A stretch of 64,000 nucleotides of DNA. It comes from Taudactylus pleione. Its lineage: Eukaryota > Chordata > Amphibia > Anura > Myobatrachidae. This document shows positions 1 through 13,300 of the stretch, one piece after another (the stretch's first letter is position 1; each line of letters starts with the position of its first letter). Both the position numbers and the translations under genes were made by a program. The stretch spans positions 1,283,001-1,347,000 of the forward strand of contig JAUIMM010000719.1 of assembly GCA_031769625.1 (NCBI GenBank), written 5' to 3'. The notes beneath the pieces were generated by a model. It was not told the origin of the DNA and did not search any database. It was given only the letters and a program-made list of their open reading frames with translations.

Positions 1-320
1 TTTCCATGTTCTGTGACTGTATTACATTGGCTGAGTTTCCTTGTTCTGTGACTGTATTACATTGGTTGAGTTTCCATATTCTGTGACTGTATTACATTGG
101 CTGAGTCTCCATGTTCTGTGACTATTACATTGGCTGAGTTTCCATGTTCTGTGACTGTATTAAATTGGCTGAGTTTCCATATTCTGTGACTTTCTTACAT
201 TGGTTGAATTTCGATGTTCTGTGACTGTATTACATTGGCTGAGTCTCCATTTTCTGTGACTGTATTACATTGGCTGAGTTTCCATATTCTGTGACTGTAT
301 TACATTGGCTGAGTCTCCAT

Positions 321-1152
321 TTTCTGTGACTGTATTACATTGGCTGAGTTTCCATGTTCTGTGACTGTATTACATTGGCTGATTTTCCATGTTCTGTGAC
401 TGTATTACATTGGCTGAGTTTCCATGTTCTGTGACTGTATTACATTGGCTGTGTTTCCATGTTCTGTGACTTTATTACATTGGCTGAGTTTCCATGTTCT
501 GTGACTGTATTACAGGGGCTGAGTTTCCATGTTCTGTGACTGTATTACATTGGTTGAGTTAACATGTTCTGTGACTGTATTACATTGGCTGAGTTTCCTC
601 TATTCTGTGACTGTATTACATTGGCTGATTTTCCTCTGTTCTGTGACTGTATTACCATTGGCTGAGTTTCCATGTCTGTGACTGTATTACATTGGCTGAG
701 TCTCCATGTTCTGTGACTGTATTACATTGGCTGAGTTTCCATGTTCTGTGACTGTATTACATTGGCTGATTTTCCATGTTCTGTGACTGTATTACATTGG
801 CTGAGTTTCCATGTTCTGTGACTGTATTACATTGGCTGTGTTTCCATGTTCTGTGACTTTATTACATTGGCTGAGTTTCCATGTTCTGTGACTGTATTAC
901 AGGGGCTGAGTTTCCATGTTCTGTGACTGTATTACATTGGTTGAGTTAACATGTTCTGTGACTGTATTACATTGGCTGAGTTTCCTCTATTCTGTGACTG
1001 TATTACATTGGCTGATTTTCCTCTGTTCTGTGACTGTATTACCATTGGCTGAGTTTCCATGTCTGTGACTGTATTACATTGGCTGAGTCTCCATGTTCTG
1101 TGACTGTATTACATTGGCTGAGTTTCCATGTTCTGTGACTGTATTACATTGG
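321..1152 (+). repeat. 387-bp tandem duplication (about 2.1 copies)
   Basis: Positions 321 to about 765 match 708 to about 1152 at an exact shift of 387 bp (11 monomers). Landmarks that move together are TACAGGGG at 511 and 898, GTTAAC at 558 and 945, and the short CATGTCTG monomer at 671 and 1058. The left boundary is set by a T/G difference at 320 against 707 and the right one by GATTTTCC against GAGTTTCC near 766 and 1153. The same landmarks occur once more at 2864, 2911 and 3024, without tandem duplication, so the duplication is specific to this copy. Confidence 0.9.
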
Positions 1153-2072
1153 CTGAGTTTCCATATTCTGTGACTGTATTACATTGGTTGAGTTTCCATG
1201 TTCTGTGACTGTATTACATTGGCTGAGTCTCCATGTTCTGTGACTGTATTACATTGGCTGAGTTTCCATGTTCTGTGACTGTATTACATTGGCTGAGTTT
1301 CCTTGTTCTGTGACTGTATTACATTGGTTGAGTTTCCATATTCTGTGACTGTATTACATTGGCTGAGTCTCCATGTTCTGTGACTATTACATTGGCTGAG
1401 TTTCCATGTTCTGTGACTGTATTACATTGGCTGAGTTTCCATATTCTGTGACTTTCTTACATTGGTTGAATTTCGATGTTCTGTGACTGTATTGCATTGG
1501 CTGAGTCTCCATTTTCTGTGACTGTATTACATTGGCTGAGTTTCCATATTCTGTGACTGTATTACATTGGCTGAGTTTCCTCTGTTCTGTGACTTTATTA
1601 CATTGGTTGAGTTTCCATGTTCTGTGACTGTATTACATTGGCTGAGTTTCCTTGTTCTGTGACTGTATTACATTGGCTGAGTTTCCATGTTCTGTGACTG
1701 TATTACATTGGCTAAGTTTCCATGTTCTGTGACTGTATTACATGGGCTGAGTTTCCTTGTTCTGTGACTGTATTACATTGGCTGAGTTTCCATGTTCTGT
1801 GACTGTATTACATTGGCTGAGTTTCCTCTGTTCTGTGACTGTATTACATTGGCTGAGTTTCCATGTTCTGTGACTGTATTACATTGGCTGTGTTTCCATG
1901 TTCTGTGACTTTATTACATTGGCTGAGTTTCCATGTTCTGTGACTGTATTACATTGGCTGTGTTTCCATGTTCTGTGACTTTATTACATTGGTTGACTTT
2001 CCATGTTCTGTGACTGTATTACAGGGGCTGAGTTTCCATGTTCTGTGACTGTATTACTTCGGTTGAGATAAC

Positions 2073-2297
2073 ATGTTCTGTGACTGTATTACATTGGCTG
2101 AGTTTCCTCTGTTCTGTGTCTGTATTACATTGGCTGAGTTTACTCTGTTCTGTGACTGTATTACATTGGCTGAGTTTCCATGTTCTGTGACTGTATTACA
2201 TTGGCTGAGTTTCCTCTGTTCTGTGACTGTATTACATTTGCTGAGTTTCCTCTATTCTGTGACTGTATTACATTGGTTGATTTTCCATGTTCTGTGA
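2073..2297 (+). repeat. Divergent module A relative
   Basis: A short run of 36-bp monomers containing the GTGTCTG variant and the CATTTGCTGAG variant, led by ACTTCGGTTGAGATAAC. The order resembles the later module A copies, but it is shorter and carries private changes (GAGATAAC for GAGTTAAC, GAGTTTACTC for GAGTTTCCTC). It may be an older or partly converted form. It reads as an open frame only because of the 36-bp period. Confidence 0.6.
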
Positions 2298-2673
2298 CGG
2301 TATTACATTGGCTAAGTCTCCATGTTCTGTGACTGTATTACATTGGCTGAGTTTCCATGTTCTGTGACTGTATTACATTGGCTGAGTTTCCTTGTTCTGT
2401 GACTGTATTACATTGGTTGAGTTTCCATATTCTGTGACTGTATTACATTGGCTGAGTCTCCATGTTCTGTGACTGTATTACATTGGCTGAGTTTCCATGT
2501 TCTGTGACTGTATTAAATTGGCTGAGTTTCCATATTCTGTGACTTTCTTACATTGGTTGAATTTCGATGTTCTGTGACTGTATTACATTGGCTGAGTCTC
2601 CATTTTCTGTGACTGTATTACATTGGCTGAGTTTCCATATTCTGTGACTGTATTACATTGGCTGAGTCTCCAT

Positions 2674-3606
2674 TTTCTGTGACTGTATTACATTGGCTGA
2701 GTTTCCATGTTCTGTGACTGTATTACATTGGCTGATTTTCCATGTTCTGTGACTGTATTACATTGGCTGAGTTTCCATGTTCTGTGAGTGTATTACATTG
2801 GCTGTGTTTCCATGTTCTGTGACTTTATTACATTGGCTGAGTTTCCATGTTCTGTGACTGTATTACAGGGGCTGAGTTTCCATGTTCTGTGACTGTATTA
2901 CATTGGTTGAGTTAACATGTTCTGTGACTGTATTACATTGGCTGAGTTTCCTCTATTCTGTGACTGTATTACATTGGCTGATTTTCCTCTGTTCTGTGAC
3001 TGTATTACCATTGGCTGAGTTTCCATGTCTGTGACTGTATTACATTGGCTGAGTCTCCATGTTCTGTGACTGTATTACATTGGCTGAGTTTCCATGTTCT
3101 GTGACTGTATTACATTGGCTGAGTTTCCATATTCTGTGACTGTATTACATTGGTTGAGTTTCCATGTTCTGTGACTGTATTACATTGGCTGAGTCTCCAT
3201 GTTCTGTGACTGTATTACATTGGCTGAGTTTCCATGTTCTGTGACTGTATTACATTGGCTGAGTTTCCTTGTTCTGTGACTGTATTACATTGGTTGAGTT
3301 TCCATATTCTGTGACTGTATTACATTGGCTGAGTCTCCATGTTCTGTGACTATTACATTGGCTGAGTTTCCATGTTCTGTGACTGTATTACATTGGCTGA
3401 GTTTCCATATTCTGTGACTTTCTTACATTGGTTGAATTTCGATGTTCTGTGACTGTATTGCATTGGCTGAGTCTCCATTTTCTGTGACTGTATTACATTG
3501 GCTGAGTTTCCATATTCTGTGACTGTATTACATTGGCTGAGTTTCCTCTGTTCTGTGACTTTATTACATTGGTTGAGTTTCCATGTTCTGTGACTGTATT
3601 ACATTG
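2674..3606 (+). repeat. 933-bp segment repeated from 708-1640 (shift 1,966)
   Basis: TACAGGGG (898 and 2864), GTTAAC (945 and 2911), the ACCATTGG one-base insertion, the short CATGTCTG monomer (1058 and 3024) and the short ACTATTAC monomer (1383 and 3349) all recur in the same order at a shift of exactly 1,966 bp. The match breaks near 1643 and 3609, where one copy goes to CCTTG and the other to TCTCC. This is the dominant higher-order period of the left region. Confidence 0.85.
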
Positions 3607-3856
3607 GCTGAGTCTCCATTTTCTGTGACTGTATTACATTGGCTGAGTTTCCATGTTCTGTGACTGTATTACATTGGCTGATTTTCCATGTTCTGTGACT
3701 GTATTACATTGGCTGAGTTTCCATGTTCTGTGACTGTATTACATTGGCTGTGTTTCCATGTTCTGTGACTTTATTACATTGGCTGAGTTTCCATGTTCTG
3801 TGACTGTATTACAGGGGCTGAGTTTCCATGTTCTGTGACTGTATTACATTGGTTGA

Positions 3857-4087
3857 GTTAACATGGTCTGTGACTGTATTACATTGGCTGAGTTTCCTCT
3901 GTTCTGTGACTGTTTTACATTGGCTGAGTTTCCTCTGTTCTGTGACTGTATTACATTGGCTGTGTTTCCTCTATTCTGTGACTGTATTACATTGGCTGAG
4001 TTTCCTCTGTTCTGTGACTGTATTACATTGGCTGAGTTTCCATGTTCTGTGACTGTATTACATTGGCTGAGTCTCCATGTTCTGTGA
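3857..4087 (+). repeat. Module B (first copy): GTTAACATGGTCTG plus 36-mer run
   Basis: The block begins at GTTAAC followed by the diagnostic CATGGTCTG. It continues as four 36-bp monomers with the diagnostic GACTGTTTTACATTGG and GGCTGTGTTTCCTCTA variants, then a 35-mer and TCTCCATG. The same ordered block begins at 7618, 12220, 18546, 23535, 54905, 59475 (here GATTTAAC, so the GTTAAC is lost) and 60670. A shortened relative without the GTTAAC leader lies at 39801-40024 and 48075-48298. Copies at 18546 and 23535 share a private TCTCTATG monomer near their ends (about 18761 and 23750). Confidence 0.85.
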
Positions 4088-4283
4088 CTGTATTACATTG
4101 GCTGAGTCTCCATGTTCTGTGACTGTATTACATTGGCTGAGTTTCCTCTGTTCTGTGACTGTATGACATTGGTTGAGTTTCCATGTTCTGTGACTGTATT
4201 ACATTGGCTGAGTCTCCATGTTCTGTGACTGTATTACATTGGCTGAGTTTCCATGTTCTGTGACTGTATTACATTGGCTGAGT

Positions 4284-5477
4284 TTCCATGTTCTGTGACT
4301 TTATTACATTGGCTGAGTTTCCATGTTCTGTGACTGTATTACATTGGCTGAGTTTCCTCTGTTCTGTGACTGTATTACATTTGCTGAGTTTCCTCTATTC
4401 TGTGACTGTATTACATTGGCTGATTTTCCTCTGTTCTGTGACTGTATTACATTGGCTGAGTTTCCATGTTCTGTGACTGTATTACATTGGCTGAGTCTCC
4501 ATGTTCTGTGACTGTATTACATTGGCTGAGTTTCCAAGTTCTGTGACTGTATTACATTGGCTGAGTTTCCATATTCTGTGACTGTATTACATTGGCTGAG
4601 TCTCCATGTTCTGTGACTGTATTACATTGGCTGAGTTTCCTTGTTCTGTGACTGTATTACATTGGTTGAGTTTCCATATTCTGTGACTGTATTACATTGG
4701 CTGAGTCTCCATGTTCTGTGACTATTACATTGGCTGAGTTTCCATGTTCTGTGACTGTATTACATTGGCTGAGTTTCCATATTCTGTGACTTTCTTACAT
4801 TGGTTGAATTTCGATGTTCTGTGACTGTATTGCATTGGCTGAGTCTCCATTTTCTGTGACTGTATTACATTGGCTGAGTTTCCATATTCTGTGACTGTAT
4901 TACATTGGCTGAGTTTCCTCTGTTCTGTGACTTTATTACATTGGTTGAGTTTCCATGTTCTGTGACTGTATTACATTGGCTGAGTCTCCATTTTCTGTGA
5001 CTGTATTACATTGGCTGAGTTTCCATGTTCTGTGACTGTATTACATTGGCTGATTTTCCATGTTCTGTGACTGTATTACATTGGCTGAGTTTCCATGTTC
5101 TGTGACTGTATTACATTGGCTGTGTTTCCATGTTCTGTGACTTTATTACATTGGCTGAGTTTCCATGTTCTGTGACTGTATTACATTGGCTGAGTTTCCT
5201 CTGTTCTGTGACTGTATTACATTTGCTGAGTTTCCTCTATTCTGTGACTGTATTACATTGGCTGATTTTCCTCTGTTCTGTGACTGTATTACATTGGCTG
5301 AGTTTCCATGTTCTGTGACTGTATTACATTGGCTGAGTCTCCATGTTCTGTGACTGTATTACATTGGCTGAGTTTCCAAGTTCTGTGACTGTATTACATT
5401 GGCTGAGTTTCCATATTCTGTGACTGTATTACATTGGCTGAGTCTCCATGTTCTGTGACTGTATTACATTGGCTGAG
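4284..5477 (+). repeat. 842-bp spaced duplication (4284-4635 and 5126-5477)
   Basis: A segment of about 350 bp that starts with GACTTTATTACATTGG, passes through the 36-mers CATTTGCTGAG and CCTCTATTCTG, and includes a CCAAG monomer is present twice at a shift of exactly 842 bp (24 monomers). The left limit is a GAGTTTCC/GTGTTTCC difference and the right limit a CCTTG/CCATG difference. Confidence 0.8.
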
Positions 5478-5482
5478 TTTCC

Positions 5483-8400
5483 ATGTTCTGTGACTGTATT
5501 ACATTGGCTGATGTTCCTCTGTTCTGTGACTGTATTACATTGGCTGAGTTTCCTCTGGTCTGTGACTGTATTACATTGGCTGAGTTTCCATGTTCTGTGA
5601 CTGTATTACATTGGCTGAGTTTCCTCTATTCTGTGTCTGTATTACATTGGCTGAGTTTCCTCTGTTCTGTGACTGTATTACATTGGCTGAGTTTCCATGT
5701 TCTGTGACTGTATTACTTTGGCTGAGTTTCCTCTGTTCTGTGACTGTATTACATTGGCTGAGTTTCCTCTATTCGGTGACTGTATTACATTGGCTGATTT
5801 TCCTCTGTTCTGTGACTGTATTGCATTGGCTGAGTTTCCATGTTCTGTGACTGTATTACATTGGCTGAGTCTCCATGTTCTGTGACTGTATTACATTGGC
5901 TGAGTTTCCATGTTCTGTGACTGTACTACATTGGCTGAGTTTCCATATTCTGTGACTGTATTACATTGGTTGATTTTCCATGTTCTGTGACTGTATTACA
6001 TTGGCTAAGTCTCCATGTTCTGTGACTGTATTACATTGGCTGAGTTTCCATGTTCTGTGACTGTATTACATTGGCTGAGTTTCCTTGTTCTGTGACTGTA
6101 TTACATTGGTTGAGTTTCCATATTCTGTGACTGTATTACATTGGCTGAGTCTCCATGTTCTGTGACTATTACATTGGCTGAGTTTCCATGTTCTGTGACT
6201 GTATTACATTGGCTGAGTTTCCATATTCTGTGACTTTCTTACATTCGTTGAATTTCGATGTTCTGTGACTGTATTACATTGGCTGAGTCTCCATTTTCTG
6301 TGACTGTATTACATTGGCTGAGTTTCCATATTCTGTGACTGTATTACATTGGCTGAGTTTCCTCTGTTCTGTGACTTTATTACATTGGTTGAGTTTCCAT
6401 GTTCTGTGACTGTATTACATTGGCTGAGTCTCCATTTTCTGTGACTGTATTACATTGGCTGAGTTTCCATGTTCTGTGACTGTATTACATTGGCTGATTT
6501 TCCATGTTCTGTGACTGTATTACATTGGCTGAGTTTCCATGTTCTGTGACTGTATTACATTGGCTGTGTTTCCATGTTCTGTGACTTTATTACATTGGCT
6601 GAGTTTCCATGTTCTGTGACTGTATTACAGGGGCTGAGTTTCCATGTTCTGTGACTGTATTACATTGGTTGAGTTAACATGTTCTGTGACTGTATTACAT
6701 TGGCTGAGTTTCCTCTATTCTGTGACTGTATTACATTGGCTGATTTTCCTCTGTTCTGTGACTGTATTACATTTGCTGAGTTTCCATGTCTGTGACTGTA
6801 TTACATTGGCTGAGTCTCCATGTTCTGTGACTGTATTACATTGGCTGAGTTTCCATGTTCTGTGACTGTATTACATTGGCTGAGTTTCCATATTCTGTGA
6901 CTGTATTACATTGGTTGAGTTTCCATGTTCCTCTACTGTATTACATTGGCTGAGTCTCCATGTTCTGTGACTGTATTACATTGGCTGAGTTTCCATGTTC
7001 TGTGACTGTATTACATTGGCTGAGTTTCCTTGTTCTGTGACTGTATTACATTGGTTGAGTTTCCATATTCTGTGACTGTATTACATTGGCTGAGTCTCCA
7101 TGTTCTGTGACTATTACATTGGCTGAGTTTCCATGTTCTGTGACTGTATTACATTGGCTGAGTTTCCATATTCTGTGACTTTCTTACATTGGTTGAATTT
7201 CTATGTTCTGTGACTGTATTGCATTGGCTGAGTCTCCATTTTCTGTGACTGTATTACATTGGCTGAGTTTCCATATTCTGTGACTGTATTACATTGGCTG
7301 AGTTTCCTCTGTTCTGTGACTTTATTACATTGGTTGAGTTTCCATGTTCTGTGACTTTATTACATTGGCTGAGTCTCCATTTTCTGTGACTGTATTACAT
7401 TGGCTGAGTTTCCATGTTCTGTGACTGTATTACAATGGCTGATTTTCCATGTTCTGTGACTGTATTACATGGGCTGAGTTTCCATGTTCTGTGACTGTAT
7501 TACATTGGCTGTGTTTCCATGTTCTGTGACTTTATTACATTGGCTGAGTTTCCATGTTCTGTGACTGTATTACAGGGGCTGAGTTTCCATGTTCTGTGAC
7601 TGTATTACATTGGTTGAGTTAACATGGTCTGTGACTGTATTACATTGGCTGAGTTTCCTCTGTTCTGTGACTGTTTTACATTGGCTGAGTTTCCTCTGTT
7701 CTGTGACTGTATTACATTGGCTGTGTTTCCTCTATTCTGTGACTGTATTACATTGGCTGAGTTTCCTCTGTTCTGTGACTGTATTACATTGGCTGAGTTT
7801 CCATGTTCTGTGACTGTATTACATTGGCTGAGTCTCCATGTTCTGTGACTGTATTACATTGGCTGAGTCTCCATGTTCTGTGACTGTATTACATTGGCTG
7901 AGTTTCCTCTGTTCTGTGACTGTATGACATTGGTTGAGTTTCCATGTTCTGTGACTGTATTACATTGGTTGAGTCTCCAAGTTCTGTGACTGTATTACAT
8001 TGGCTGAGTTTCCATGTTCTGTGACTGTATTACATTGGCTGAGTTTCCATGTTCTGTGACTTTATTACATTGGCTGATTTTCCATGTTCTGTGACTGTAT
8101 TACATTGGTTGAGTTTCCATGTTCTATGACTGTATTACATTGGCTGAGTTTCCATGTTCTGTGACTGTATTACATTGGCTGAGTTTCCATGTTCTGTGAC
8201 TTTATTATATTGGCTGAGCTTCCATGTTCTGTGACTTTATTACATTGGCTGAGTTTCCATGTTCTGTGACTGTATTACATTGGCTGAGTTTACATGTTCT
8301 GAGACTGTATTACATTGGTTGAGTTTCCATGTTCTGTGACTGTATTACATTGGCTGAGTCTCCATGTTCTGTGACTGTATTACATTGGCTGAGTTTCCAT

Positions 8401-9944
8401 GTTCTGTGACTGTATTACATTGGCTGAGTTTCCATATTCTGTGACTTTCTTACATTTGTTGAATTTCGATGTTCTGTGACTGTATTACAATGGCTGAGTC
8501 TCCATTTTCTGTGACTGGATTACATTGGCTGAGTTTCCATATTCTGTGACTGTATTACATTGGCTGAGTTTCCTCTGTTCTGTGACTTTATTACATTGGT
8601 TGAGTTTCCATGTTCTGTGACTGTATTACATTGGCTGAGTCTCCATTTTCTGTGACTGTATTACATTGGCTGAGTCTCCATGTTCTGTGACTGTATTACA
8701 TTGGCTGATTTTCCATGTTCTGTGACTGTATTACATTGGCTGAGTTTCCATGTTCTGTGACTGTATTACTTTGGCTGTGTTTCCATGTTCTGTGACTTTA
8801 TTACATTGCCTGTGTTTCCATGTTCTGTGACTTTATTACATTGGCTGAGTTTCCATGTTCTGTGACTGTATTACAATGGCTGAGTTTCCATGTTCTGTGA
8901 CTGTACTACATTGGCTGAGATTCCATGTTCTGTGACTGTATTACAGGGGCTGAGTTTCCATGTTCTGTGACTGTATTACATTGGCTGAGTTTCCATGTTC
9001 TGTGACTGTATTACATTGGCTGTGTTTCCATGTTCTGTGACTTTATTACATTGGCTGAGTTTCCAGGTTCTGTGACTGTATTACAGGGGCTGAGTTTCCA
9101 TGTTCTGTGACTGTATTACATTGTCTGAGTTTCCTCTGTTCTGTGACTGTATTACATTGGCTGAGTTTCCTCTGTTCTGTGACTGTATTACATTGGCTGA
9201 GTTTCCTCTGTTCTGTGACTGTATTACATTGGTTGAGTTTCCTCTGTTCTGTGACTGTATTACATTGGTTGAGTTTCCATGTTCTGTGACTGTATTACAT
9301 TGGCTGAGTTTCCTCTGTTCTGTGACTGTATTACATTGGCTGAGTTTCCATGTTCTGTGACTGTATTACATTGGCTGAGTTTCCTTGTTCTGTGACTGTA
9401 TTACATTGGCTGAGTTTCCATGTTCTGTGACTGTATTACATTGGCTAAGTTTCCATGTTCTGTGACTGTATTACATGGGCTGAGTTTCCTTGTTCTGTGA
9501 CTGTATTACTTTGGCTGAGTTTCCATGTTCTGTGACTGTATTACATTGGCTGAGTTTCCATGTTCTGTGACTGTATTACATTGGCTCTGTTTCCATGTTC
9601 TGTGACTTTATTACATTGGCTGAGTTTCCATGTTCTGTGACTGTATTACAGGAGCTGAGTTTCCATGTTCTGTGACTGTATTACATTGGCTGAGTTTCCA
9701 TGTTCTGTGACTGTATTACATTGGCTGTGTTTCCATGTTCTGTGACTTTATTACATTGGCTGAGATTCCATGTTCTGTGACTGTATTACATTGGCTAAGT
9801 TTCCATGTTCTGTGACTGTATTACATTGGCTGTGTTTCCATGTTCTGTGACTTTATTACATTGGTTGAGTTTCCATGTTCTGTGACTGTATTACAGGGGC
9901 TGAGTTTCCATGTTCTGTGACTGTATTACATCGGTTGAGTTAAC
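5483..9944 (+). repeat. HOR unit 1 (4,462 bp)
   Basis: Module A at 5483-5885 lacks the GTTAAC leader; its first 36-mer carries GATGTTCC. Short ACTATTAC monomers follow at 6165 and 7110. GTTAAC lies at 6673, module B at 7618-7848 and module C at 9100-9360. Compared with unit 2 it is 528 bp shorter, spread over three intervals: 140 bp before module B, 142 bp between B and C, and 246 bp after C. Each is a whole number of monomers apart from 36-mer effects. It contains one unique monomer near 6927 (see findings). Confidence 0.8.
9100..9360 (+). repeat. Module C (first copy): run of 36-bp monomers
   Basis: After a CAGGGG monomer come four consecutive 36-bp CCTCTG monomers, two of them entered through TTGGTTGAG, then a 35-mer, one further 36-mer and a 35-mer. 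The same order recurs at 13844, 20029, 25018, 56529 and 62294, and with one 36-mer fewer at 29062 and 32503. Module C is absent between about 33 and 56 kb. The copies at 20029 and 25018 share a private GACTGTGTTACATTGG change. Confidence 0.85.
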
Positions 9945-10347
9945 ATGTTCTGTGACTGTATTACATTGGCTGATTTTCCTCTGTTCTGTGACTGTATTAC
10001 ATTGGCTGAGTTTCCTCTGGTCTGTAACTGTATTACATTGGCTGAGTTTCCATGTTCTGTGACTGTATTACATTGGCTGAGTTTCCTCTATTCTGTGTCT
10101 GTATTACATTGGCTGAGTTTCCTCTGTTCTGTGACTGTATTACATTGGCTGAGTTTCCATGTTCTGTGACTGTATTACTTTGGCTGAGTTTCCTCTGTTC
10201 TGTGACTGTATTACATTGGCTGAGTTTCCTCTATTCGGTGACTGTATTACATTGGCTGATTTTCCTCTGTTCTGTGACTGTATTACATTGGCTGAGTTTC
10301 CATGTTCTGTGACTGTATTACATTGGCTGAGTCTCCATGTTCTGTGA
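9945..10347 (+). repeat. Module A reference copy (403 bp)
   Basis: Module A is the most regularly recurring block and the anchor for all HOR units listed here. It follows ATCGGTTGAGTTAAC. It contains a 36-mer with GATTTTCCTCTG, a 36-mer with CCTCTGGTCTG, a 35-mer, a 36-mer with CTATTCTGTGTCTG, a 36-mer, a 35-mer with TACTTTGGCTG, then 36-mers with CTATTCGGTGAC and GATTTTCCTC, closing with TCTCCATG. Copies start at the 18 positions given in the summary. The copy at 38782 has lost 107 bp (three monomers), and the copy at 51048 has gained one T. Confidence 0.9.
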
Positions 10348-13300
10348 CTGTATTACATTGGCTGAGTTTCCATGTTCTGTGACTGTATTACATTGGCTGA
10401 GTTTCCATATTCTGTGACTGTATTACATTGGTTGATTTTCCATGTTCTGTGACTGTATTACATTGGCTAAGTCTCCATGTTCTGTGACTGTATTACATTG
10501 GCTGAGTTTCCATGTTCTGTGACTGTATTACATTGGCTGAGTTTCCTTGTTCTGTGACTGTATTACATTGGTTGAGTTTCCATATTCTGTGACTGTATTA
10601 CATTGGCTGAGTCTCCATGTTCTGTGACTATTACATTGGCTGAGTTTCCATGTTCTGTGACTGTATTACATTGGCTGAGTTTCCATATTCTGTGACTTTC
10701 TTACATTGGTTGAATTTCGATGTTCTGTGACTGTATTACATTGGCTGAGTCTCCATTTTCTGTGACTGTATTACATTGGCTGAGTTTCCATATTCTGTGA
10801 CTGTATTACATTGGCTGAGTTTCCTCTGTTCTGTGACTTTATTACATTGGTTGAGTTTCCATGTTCTGTGACTGTATTACATTGGCTGAGTCTCCATTTT
10901 CTGTGACTGTATTACATTGGCTGAGTTTCCATGTTCTGTGACTGTATTACATTGGCTGATTTTCCATGTTCTGTGACTGTATTACATTGGCTGAGTTTCC
11001 ATGTTCTGTGACTGTATTACATTGGCTGTGTTTCCATGTTCTGTGACTTTATTACATTGGCTGAGTTTCCATGTTCTGTGACTGTATTACAGGGGCTGAG
11101 TTTCCATGTTCTGTGACTGTATTACATTGGTTGAGTTAACATGTTCTGTGACTGTATTACATTGGCTGAGTTTCCTCTATTCTGTGACTGTATTACATTG
11201 GCTGATTTTCCTCTGTTCTGTGACTGTATTACATTTGCTGAGTTTCCATGTCTGTGACTGTATTACATTGGCTGAGTCTCCATGTTCTGTGACTGTATTA
11301 CATTGGCTGAGTTTCCATGTTCTGTGACTGTATTACATTGGCTGAGTTTCCATATTTAGTGACTGTATTACATTGGTTGAGTTTCCATGTTCTGTGACTG
11401 TATTACATTGGCTGAGTCTCCATGTTCTGTGACTGTATTACATTGGCTGAGTTTCCATGTTCTGTGACTGTATTACATTGGCTGAGTTTCCTTGTTCTGT
11501 GACTGTATTACATTGGTTGAGTTTCCATATTCTGTGACTGTATTACATTGGCTGAGTCTCCATGTTCTGTGACTATTACATTGGCTGAGTTTCCATGTTC
11601 TGTGACTGTATTACATTGGCTGAGTTTCCATATTCTGTGACTTTCTTACATTGGTTGAATTTTGATGTTCTGTGACTGTATTGCATTGGCTGAGTCTCCA
11701 TTTTCTGTGACTGTATTACATTGGCTGAGTTTCCATATTCTGTGACTGTATTACATTGGCTGAGTTTCCTCTGTTCTGTGACTTTATTACATTGGTTGAG
11801 TTTCCATGTTCTGTGACTGTATTACATTGGCTGAGTCTCCATTTTCTGTGACTGTATTACATTGGCTGAGTTTCCATGTTCTGTGACTGTATTACATTGG
11901 CTGATTTTCCATGTTCTGTGACTGTATTACATGGGCTGAGTTTCCATGTTCTGTGACTGTATTACATTGGCTGAGTCTCCATTTTCTGTGACTGTATTAC
12001 ATTGGCTGAGTTTCCATGTTCTGTGACTGTATTACATTGGCTGATTTTCCATGTTCTGTGACTGTATTACATTGGCTGAGTTTCCATGTTCTGTGACTGT
12101 ATTACATTGGCTGTGTTTCCATGTTCTGTGACTTTATTACATTGGCTGAGTTTCCATGTTCTGTGACTGTATTACAGGGGCTGAGTTTCCATGTTCTGTG
12201 ACTGTATTACATTGGTTGAGTTAACATGGTCTGTGACTGTATTACATTGGCTGAGTTTCCTCTGTTCTGTGACTGTTTTACATTGGCTGAGTTTCCTCTG
12301 TTCTGTGACTGTATTACATTGGCTGTGTTTCCTCTATTCTGTGACTGTATTACATTGGCTGAGTTTCCTCTGTTCTGTGACTGTATTACATTGGCTGAGT
12401 TTCCATGTTCTGTGACTGTATTACATTGGCTGAGTCTCCATGTTCTGTGACTGTATTACATTGGCTGAGTCTCCATGTTCTGTGACTGTATTACATTGGC
12501 TGAGTTTCCTCTGTTCTGTGACTGTATGACATTGGTTGAGTTTCCATGTTCTGTGACTGTATTACATTGGTTGAGTCTCCAAGTTCTGTGACTGTATTAC
12601 ATTGGCTGAGTTTCCATGTTCTGTGACTGTATTACATTGGCTGAGTTTCCATGTTCTGTGACTTTATTACATTGGCTGATTTTCCATGTTCTGTGACTGT
12701 ATTACAGTGGTTGAGTTTCCATGTTCTATGACTGTATTACATTGGCTGAGTTTCCATGTTCTGTGACTGTATTACATTGGCTGAGTTTCCATGTTCTGTG
12801 ACTTTATTATATTGGCTGAGCTTCCATGTTCTGTGACTTTATTACATTGGCTGAGTTTCCATGTTCTGTGACTGTATTACATTGGCTGAGTTTACATGAT
12901 CTGAGACTGTATTACATTGGTTGAGTTTCCATGTTCTGTGACTGTATTACATTGGCTGAGTCTCCATGTTCTGTGACTGTATTACATTGGCTGAGTTTCC
13001 ATGTTCTGTGACTGTATTACATTGGCTGAGTTTCCATATTCTGTGACTTTCTTACATTTGTTGAATTTTGATGTTCTGTGACTGTATTACATTGGCTGAG
13101 TCTCCATTTTCTGTGACTGGATTACATTGCCTGAGTTTCCATATTCTGTGACTGTATTACATTGGCTGAGTTTCCTCTGTTCTGTGACTTTATTACATTG
13201 GTTGAGTTTCCATGTTCTGTGACTGTATTACATTGGCTGAGTCTCCATTTTCTGTGACTGTATTACATTGGCTGAGTCTCCATGTTCTGTGACTGTATTA

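Larger units (their letters stand above)
1..5482 (+). repeat. Irregular left region of the array (unit 0)
   Basis: This stretch precedes the first recognisable full module A. It is made of the same monomers but with shorter, nested repeat periods. Positions 1 to about 700 reappear from 2352 (shift 2,351, becoming 2,353 after a 2-bp difference at the GACTATTAC monomer at 121). Positions 708-1640 reappear at 2674-3606 (shift 1,966). A divergent relative of module A lies at 2073-2297; its leader reads TTCGGTTGAGATAAC instead of ATCGGTTGAGTTAAC. A first module B lies at 3857-4087. The rest is 35-bp monomers of the common variant types. Confidence 0.8.
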
